Source of the DNA: Sulfurovum sp. | Lineage (GTDB): Bacteria; Campylobacterota; Campylobacteria; Campylobacterales; Sulfurovaceae | NCBI GenBank assembly: GCA_022729615.1 | Contig: DZAQ01000038.1 | Span: 1 to 11,537 of the forward strand | Reading direction: 5' to 3' | DNA: 11,537 nt | Made by a program: the position numbers and the translations under genes | Notes under the pieces: model-generated | What the model was told of the DNA's origin: nothing | What the model saw: only the letters and a program-made list of their open reading frames with translations | Databases searched by the model: none | Part shown: piece by piece, positions 1 to 5,056 of the stretch | How positions within the stretch are numbered: the stretch's first letter is position 1 | Layout of the letters: each line of letters starts with the position of its first letter

Positions 1-5
1 GGGGC

Positions 6-56
6 TGTAACACTTGGCAGAGAATAAAGGGTGTTTTTGTAACACTAATGTAACCC
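6..56 (+). repeat. Three direct TGTAAC repeats, helically phased
   Basis: TGTAACACT occurs at 6-14 and again, exactly, at 38-46. A shorter copy, TGTAACCC, is at 49-56. The start-to-start distances are 32 and 11 bases, close to three turns and one turn of B-DNA, so all three copies would face the same side of the helix. The last copy ends 8 bases before the -10 box. This arrangement is typical of operator sites for a transcription factor that binds in tandem. I do not recognise which regulator it would be. Confidence 0.4.
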
Positions 57-70
57 TTTTGCGCTATAAT
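6..70 (+). promoter_or_regulatory. Probable operon promoter region upstream of echA
   Basis: A TATAAT hexamer at 65-70 matches the sigma-70 -10 consensus and lies 26 bases before the echA ATG. There is no good -35 box: the hexamer at the 17-base spacing (42-47) is ACACTA. Weak -35 boxes are common in Campylobacterota promoters, which tend to rely on the -10 box and upstream T-rich stretches. The copies of TGTAAC at 6, 38 and 49 lie just upstream and could be regulator sites. All genes in the window point away from this region and no other convincing promoter was found, so it may drive the whole locus. The left edge of the window may cut off part of the control region. Confidence 0.5.
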
Positions 71-96
71 TTTTTATCTCAGATGAGGGATAAAAT

Positions 97-1857
97 ATGG
101 TGTTAACCATTTTTGCACTTCCGATACTTGCTGCATTGTTGATCCTTTTTGTGCCTAGCCATCGTACACACTCTATGATAAGTGTGGTGGCGCTGGGGGT
201 CTTGAGCGGCTGCGCTCTTTATTTGTATCAATCATCAACGCCGATAACATTTTCCCTCTCTCCCACCCTGAACAGATTGCTTGTGATCGCCGACATTGTG
301 CTTCTGCTCTTTTTTCTCTACCAGGGGAAACGGTTCCATCATTTCAAAGTGATGGGACTTGCCGCACTTCAGCTGCTGCTGTACGGATATATCGAATCTA
401 TCGTTCCTGAAGCGGGATCTGCGGAGATTGTGGTGGATGGGCTTTCGAAGTTTATGTTTTTGATCATCAATGGGGTTGGGGGCATTATCGTGCTTTATGC
501 CGTGAAGTATATGGAGGATGAACCGGTCTCTCCGCTTAAAAAGCGCCTTTTTGTCGGGGCGCTGCTCATTTTTCTTTCGATAATGAATCTCATCGTGGCT
601 GCCAACTCAATGCTCCTCTTTTTCTTTCTGTTCGAGATGACGACACTCGCATCGTATCTGTTGATAGCTTTCAGGGGGGATGAGATAAGCCGCAGCAATG
701 CCCTCCAAGCCCTCTGGATGAATCAGATAGGAGGGGTGGTGATTTTGCTGGGGGCATTGGCCGCAATTTATGGATATGATACGATAATGTTTGATCTATT
801 GCTGCAAAACTCGGGCGGAATGGTATTTTTGGCTGTTGCGCTTCTTTCGATGGCGGCTCTTGTGAAGGGGGCATCGATCCCATTTGAGGGGTGGCTGCTA
901 GGGGCGATGGTGGCGCCGACTCCGGTGAGTGCGATGCTGCATTCGGCGACGATGGTCAAAATCGCCCCTTATCTGATACTCAAACTCTCCCCTATATTGG
1001 CGCTAAGTATGGTCGGAGAGATGATCTCGCTCATTGGGTCACTGGTGTTTGTCGCTGCATCGTATCTGGCGCTCTCGCGGTCAGTATTCAAAGAGATCTT
1101 GGGATACTCCACGGTGGCATTGCTGGGGTTGATGATGGCGCTGGCTTCGATCGGAACGGAGGAAGGGGTTGCGCTGGCAATGGCATTGATGTTGTTTCAT
1201 GCCCTCTCTAAAGCGCTGCTGTTTCTTGCGGCAGGAGTATTGGAGCGGGAGCACCACGCTAAAAATATCGAAGAGATGAAAGGGATGGTGACGCGATCGC
1301 CTCAAACGGTCGGATTTATCCTTTTTGGGTTTGTCTCCTTGACGCTTCCTCCGTTTGGTCTGTTTATGGGAAAACTCTTTGCGATCAGCGCTGTGGCGTC
1401 GCTGCTCAAAGAGCAGCCGATCTATTTGATGGTTTTGTCGGCGCTGGTAGTCGGAAGCGCATTGATGGTGCTGCTTTATTTTAAAGTCGCCTCCGCACTT
1501 CTCTCTGCCCCGTCAGATACTCTGCACACGCACGCAGAGCCAATCGCTGCCGGATTTAATATTCCGTTGATGATGTTGAGTTTTTTGATCATTTTTGGAG
1601 CTGTCGGATATATGATGATGCAGCACAATATTTTCATCGTAATATTGGCAGTGCCGATACTTTTTGTTTTTGCGCTTCCTGCGATTATGCAAAAAATGGA
1701 TCGTTATGATCGAATATCTCCGTACCATTGCGGGGAGAAAGAGCTATTTGATTCTGCATTGATCTACTTCAAACCGTCCGAAGGACTTGAGCGGCGGATC
1801 TATCGCCTATTTTTTCTCCTCTTTGTCGGCGTCGCAGCGGTCGGAGCATTGTCATGA
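97..1857 (+). CDS. echA: Ech-type hydrogenase ion-pumping membrane subunit (EchA/HyfB/NuoL-like)
   Basis: This is a 586-residue, strongly hydrophobic protein of the proton-conducting antiporter family (NuoL/M/N, MrpA/D, HycC, HyfB, EchA), with about 14 membrane helices expected. The family signature is clear. Glu180 sits in a helix (LFEMTTLASYLL), matching the essential Glu of NuoL/M. Lys257 is followed by FEGWLLGAMVAPTPVSAMLH at 263-282. A second stretch at 362-388 carries His368 and Lys372 (LFHALSKALLFL). These are the charged residues thought to carry ions across the membrane. The C-terminal part (YHCGEKELFD near 550) resembles that of Ech/Hyc subunits. The ATG has a GAGGGA ribosome site six bases upstream. 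It should form the pumping arm of the complex encoded by the next five genes. Whether it moves H+ or Na+ cannot be read from the sequence. Confidence 0.93.
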   Translation: MVLTIFALPILAALLILFVPSHRTHSMISVVALGVLSGCALYLYQSSTPITFSLSPTLNRLLVIADIVLLLFFLYQGKRFHHFKVMGLAALQLLLYGYIESIVPEAGSAEIVVDGLSKFMFLIINGVGGIIVLYAVKYMEDEPVSPLKKRLFVGALLIFLSIMNLIVAANSMLLFFFLFEMTTLASYLLIAFRGDEISRSNALQALWMNQIGGVVILLGALAAIYGYDTIMFDLLLQNSGGMVFLAVALLSMAALVKGASIPFEGWLLGAMVAPTPVSAMLHSATMVKIAPYLILKLSPILALSMVGEMISLIGSLVFVAASYLALSRSVFKEILGYSTVALLGLMMALASIGTEEGVALAMALMLFHALSKALLFLAAGVLEREHHAKNIEEMKGMVTRSPQTVGFILFGFVSLTLPPFGLFMGKLFAISAVASLLKEQPIYLMVLSALVVGSALMVLLYFKVASALLSAPSDTLHTHAEPIAAGFNIPLMMLSFLIIFGAVGYMMMQHNIFIVILAVPILFVFALPAIMQKMDRYDRISPYHCGEKELFDSALIYFKPSEGLERRIYRLFFLLFVGVAAVGALS

Positions 1858-2672
1858 TCTGGATCTGGATCATTTTGGCTCCTATTTTGGGCGGATTGCT
1901 CTATGGAGGAGAGCGGGTGCTTCGTGCCCGCATGCAGCGGCGTCAGGGACCGCCTTTCCTGCAGCCGTTTTATGATATGTTCAAGCTCCTCGATAAGCGG
2001 ACATTGATCATCCATGCTCCGCATGCCCTCCTTGCAATCGCTCACTTTTTTGTTTTATGGTTGAGTGTCGCGGCGATCTTTTTGGGATGGAATCTCCTTT
2101 ATATCATTTTTTTGCACCTTTTTGCTCAGCTCCTCCTTGTCGTGGCGGGCTACAGCGTCCGCTCGGTCTATTCGCATTTGGGGTCAAATCGTGAACTGTT
2201 GATGGTGGTGGCGTATGAGCCGATACTGATTTTTGTTTCGGTGGGGTTCTATCTGGTGAGCGGGAGTTTTGAGATCGCCGAGATTTTAAAAACGGGCGGA
2301 TATTTGACTCAGCTGCCGCTGCTGTTTGCCGCATTGTTGGTGATCGTCCCGATCAAAGTGAAAAAATCACCGTTTGATGTCGGTGAGGCGCATCAAGAGA
2401 TTGTCGGAGGGGTGGAGGTCGAATACAGCGGGGTATTTTATGAGTTTTTGTATATGTCCCGATTTCTCGAATATATCTTTATCTACAGCTTTGTTTACCT
2501 CTTTGGCGGAGACTCCTCTTGGGCGGGGATGCTTTTGGTCGCGGGGGTCTTTTTGCTTGTCAATCTCGCGGATAACGCAACCGCTCGTGTCCGCACCCTT
2601 CAAATGGTGAAAATCGTCTCTATGACAGCGATGGCTTTTTCGGTTATCAATCTCGCGGTGGTAGTGTTATGA
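1854..2672 (+). CDS. echB: Ech-type hydrogenase membrane anchor subunit (EchB/HycD/NuoH-like)
   Basis: This 272-residue, multi-helix membrane protein belongs to the NuoH/HycD/HyfC/EchB family, which links the soluble hydrogenase arm to the ion-pumping subunit. Two family motifs are intact. Near the N-terminus (20-38) is ERVLRARMQRRQGPPFLQP, which matches the R..QRR.GP..QP signature. At 172-186 is SPFDVGEAHQEIVGG, the conserved cytoplasmic loop that, in complex I, lies by the quinone cavity and the first ion channel. The start codon overlaps the echA stop as ATGA, so the two are translationally coupled. The length is close to what is usual for Ech/Coo anchor subunits and shorter than NuoH of complex I. 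I see nothing truncated or missing. Confidence 0.93.
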   Translation: MIWIWIILAPILGGLLYGGERVLRARMQRRQGPPFLQPFYDMFKLLDKRTLIIHAPHALLAIAHFFVLWLSVAAIFLGWNLLYIIFLHLFAQLLLVVAGYSVRSVYSHLGSNRELLMVVAYEPILIFVSVGFYLVSGSFEIAEILKTGGYLTQLPLLFAALLVIVPIKVKKSPFDVGEAHQEIVGGVEVEYSGVFYEFLYMSRFLEYIFIYSFVYLFGGDSSWAGMLLVAGVFLLVNLADNATARVRTLQMVKIVSMTAMAFSVINLAVVVL

Positions 2673-3199
2673 AATTTTTCAGCTCTTTTCGGAAAAGATC
2701 ACCGTGGGTACTCCACTACAATGCAGGGAGCTGTAACGGCTGTGACATTGAAATCCTAGCCGCACTCGCCCCAAAATATGATCTGGAGCGTTTCGGGGTG
2801 ATCAATACCGGAAATCCAAAGCAGTCTGATATTTTTCTTGTAACAGGTCCGGTAACTTACCGCTCCCGTGAGCGCCTCGTCGAGCTTTACTCTCAAATCC
2901 CGGAACCCAAAGTGGTGGTGGCGGTGGGATCGTGCACGGCGACGGGTGGTGTGTTTCGGGGGATGTACAATGTCGAGGATGGGATCGACCGCTATATTCC
3001 CGTCGATGTCTATGTCCCCGGATGCGCCTCCTCGCCGCAGCTCATCATCGATGCAGTGGCAAGGGCATTGGAGATATTGGAGACTAAAAGCAAAGAGATC
3101 GAAAAACCGTTCAAACTCTTCGGTGCAATAGAGACGATACACAACAGACTCAGCCGCCTCAATATGGCAGCAAAGGTGGGACAAAATGAGAAAAATTGA
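2669..3199 (+). CDS. echC: Ech-type hydrogenase small subunit (EchC/HycG/NuoB-like)
   Basis: This 176-residue protein is the electron-transfer small subunit of a group 4 NiFe hydrogenase, the counterpart of NuoB. It should hold a single [4Fe-4S] cluster next to the NiFe site. All four cluster ligands can be seen: Cys22 and Cys25 in SCNGCDIE, Cys89 in VGSCTATGG, and Cys119 in VPGCASSP. It lacks the extra Cys-rich C-terminal region of group 1 and 2 small subunits, as expected for this family. There is no signal peptide, so it lies on the cytoplasmic face, bound to EchB. Its ATG overlaps the echB stop by four bases (ATGA). Confidence 0.94.
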   Translation: MKFFSSFRKRSPWVLHYNAGSCNGCDIEILAALAPKYDLERFGVINTGNPKQSDIFLVTGPVTYRSRERLVELYSQIPEPKVVVAVGSCTATGGVFRGMYNVEDGIDRYIPVDVYVPGCASSPQLIIDAVARALEILETKSKEIEKPFKLFGAIETIHNRLSRLNMAAKVGQNEKN

Positions 3200-3530
3200 A
3201 ACAACGCTTCCGGCACTGCTAAATGAGATCGGAGCGTTTTATCTCCCCAAAGAGTGGCACTTTTTGAGTGTCAACGGGATCGATCTGGGAGGCGGGAAGA
3301 TCGAGCTTCAATGGATTTTTTCCCGATATGGGGTCAAAGATGAGATTGTGATCTATTATGCTCTGAGTGATTATGAAACCGCTGTTCCTTCAATCGTGAG
3401 TTTGATCCCATCAGCTATCATGGGAGAGCGGGAGATCGTCGATATGTTTGGATTGAAAGTGGATGGGGCGCAGAGAGGGCTCTATCTGGATCCCGATTCT
3501 CTGCCTCATCCGCTCAGGGGGGAGTCATGA
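3186..3530 (+). CDS. echD: Ech-type hydrogenase NuoC-like subunit (EchD)
   Basis: This 114-residue protein is a NuoC-like (30-kDa subunit family) accessory subunit. The signature EREIVDMFG at 81-89 is followed by a Pro/Arg region (LPHPLRG at 106-112) that corresponds to the family's C-terminal motif. It is much shorter than NuoC of complex I but suits EchD. In formate-hydrogenlyase enzymes (HycE, HyfG) this domain is fused to the large subunit. Here it is separate, which is one reason to call the complex Ech/Coo-like. The start lies inside echC, a 14-base overlap, with AAGGTGGG at 3173-3180 as a ribosome site. It probably has a structural role in docking the large subunit. Confidence 0.9.
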   Translation: MRKIETTLPALLNEIGAFYLPKEWHFLSVNGIDLGGGKIELQWIFSRYGVKDEIVIYYALSDYETAVPSIVSLIPSAIMGEREIVDMFGLKVDGAQRGLYLDPDSLPHPLRGES

Positions 3531-4612
3531 AAAAAACGATCCAAATCCCTCTGGGGTCACAGCATATCTCTTTGCTGGAGCCGATACGGTTTAAATTTGA
3601 GTGTGAAAATGAAAAGATCATCGGTGTCGATGCCGATGTCGGGTTCGTCCATCGCGGTGTCGAGCTGGCGTGTACCCGCAGTTTTGAGTTCAAACAGGTG
3701 GGGTATGTCGTCGCCCGTGTCTGCGGGCTGTGCGCTATCACCCACACCCTCTCTTATACTCTCGCCGCCGAGAAACTGCTGGGATATGAAGCCAATGATC
3801 GGATCAAATATCTGCGGATGCTGATGGTGGAGCTCGATCGTATCCACTCGCATATGCTCTGTCTTGCCCACACGGCGGAGAATGCAGGATTTGAAGCGCT
3901 GTTTATGCAGATCATGGGGGATCGGGAACTGATTATGGAGGTGCAAGAGGCGATCAGCGGGAACCGCATCCAGTTTGATTATATCTCCATCGGCGGAGTG
4001 AACCGTGATCTGACCTCCGAGCTAAGCGCTCTGATCCGCAAAAATCTCGGATTGCTCGCAGAAAAAATCGATACTCTAATAGGATTGTTTGACAACAACT
4101 GGTCGCTCTCACTCAGATACAAAGGGGTAGGGGTGCTGAGCTTGGAGGACGCCTATACCTATAATGCACTCGGACCGTTGGCTCGGGCGGCGGGTCTGGC
4201 AACCGATGTTCGCGCTGAGACGAGCGATTTCCCCTACGAAGAGATCGGATACAAAATGATCCTCGAATCCACAGGAGACATCCATGCGCGTAACTTCGTC
4301 CGTCTCAGAGAGATCGTCAACTCGATAGAAATATGCCGAAATATCATCGAAAATCTCCCAGTAGGAGAAATCCAAGAGAAGGCAAAAGGAAAACCCAACG
4401 GCGAAGCGGTGATTCGCGTCGAGGCTCCGCGCGGAGAGCTTTTTTATCTGGTGCGGGGGAGCGGTCAGAATATGCTGGATCGTGTTCGGATCAAAACTCC
4501 GACCTTTTCGGCCATTCCTGCGATGATGGAGGTGTTTAAAGGCTCTGAATATGCCGATGCCCCTGCTATTCTCGCCTCTTTTGATCCGTGTATGTCCTGC
4601 ACGGCGAAATAG
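3527..4612 (+). CDS. echE: Ech-type NiFe hydrogenase large subunit (EchE/CooH/NuoD-like)
   Basis: This 361-residue catalytic subunit of a group 4 NiFe hydrogenase carries both Ni-binding motifs. The first is RVCGLCAITH at 64-73, with Cys66 and Cys69. The second is DPCMSC at 353-358, with Cys355 and Cys358. Both Cys pairs are intact, so this is a true hydrogenase subunit and not a NuoD- or Mbs-like relative that has lost the metal site. The protein stops three residues after the last Cys (Thr-Ala-Lys), so there is no C-terminal peptide for a maturation protease to remove. I recall the same for CooH and some Ech enzymes. The final Lys stands where His or Arg is usual. The start overlaps the echD stop (ATGA). 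It should exchange electrons with EchC, EchF and ferredoxin. Confidence 0.94.
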   Translation: MKKTIQIPLGSQHISLLEPIRFKFECENEKIIGVDADVGFVHRGVELACTRSFEFKQVGYVVARVCGLCAITHTLSYTLAAEKLLGYEANDRIKYLRMLMVELDRIHSHMLCLAHTAENAGFEALFMQIMGDRELIMEVQEAISGNRIQFDYISIGGVNRDLTSELSALIRKNLGLLAEKIDTLIGLFDNNWSLSLRYKGVGVLSLEDAYTYNALGPLARAAGLATDVRAETSDFPYEEIGYKMILESTGDIHARNFVRLREIVNSIEICRNIIENLPVGEIQEKAKGKPNGEAVIRVEAPRGELFYLVRGSGQNMLDRVRIKTPTFSAIPAMMEVFKGSEYADAPAILASFDPCMSCTAK

Positions 4613-4621
4613 GAGACGGTT

Positions 4622-5053
4622 ATGTTTTCCTCTATGCTAGAAGCATTTTTGAACCTTTTTAGACCGATCCGCACACTTCAATATCCCGCTGAAGAGATTA
4701 TTTTGCCGAGCGGCTATCGAGGGTTGATCGAGCATGACCATGAGGCATGTATCTATTGTGATAAATGTGAGAAGGTATGCCCTCCCGGGGCGATCCTCTT
4801 TTTTCAGCATGAGGCGGGGGAGAAAGAGTACCGCTATAACCCTTGGCTCTGTATCTACTGCGGTGAGTGTGTCCGTGCCTGCCCCAAACCTGAGGAGGCG
4901 TTGCGGCAAAGCGAAAAAAAACAGTTATCAGCAGTAGCTGCAGATGGAGCCAATGAGCAGTGGTTTGTCTGGGAAGATGCTTGCAGGCAAAGCCGTGAAG
5001 CATATACGGCTGCTAAAAAATCTGCTAAAATCCAAAGTAAGAGTGAGGAGTAG
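4622..5053 (+). CDS. echF: Ech-type hydrogenase 2[4Fe-4S] ferredoxin subunit (EchF/NuoI-like)
   Basis: This 143-residue protein has two classical [4Fe-4S] motifs: Cys43, 46, 49 and 53 (CIYCDKCEKVCP) and Cys77, 80, 83 and 87 (CIYCGECVRACP). It resembles EchF, HycF, HyfH and NuoI and should wire electrons between soluble ferredoxin and EchC. The N-terminal 35 residues are typical for this family. After the second cluster there is a hydrophilic, Lys-rich tail of about 55 residues (to the end) with no motif I recognise and one further Cys at 121. The gene begins nine bases after echE, with AGGAG at 4611-4615 overlapping the echE stop. It closes the echABCDEF order known from methanogen Ech operons. 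Confidence 0.92.
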   Translation: MFSSMLEAFLNLFRPIRTLQYPAEEIILPSGYRGLIEHDHEACIYCDKCEKVCPPGAILFFQHEAGEKEYRYNPWLCIYCGECVRACPKPEEALRQSEKKQLSAVAADGANEQWFVWEDACRQSREAYTAAKKSAKIQSKSEE

Positions 5054-5056
5054 ATC

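Noticed and set aside
17..64. Sigma-54 promoter before echA
   Set aside because: GG and GC dinucleotides are present (TTGGCAG near 15, TTGC at 59-62), but no pair has the required -24/-12 spacing.
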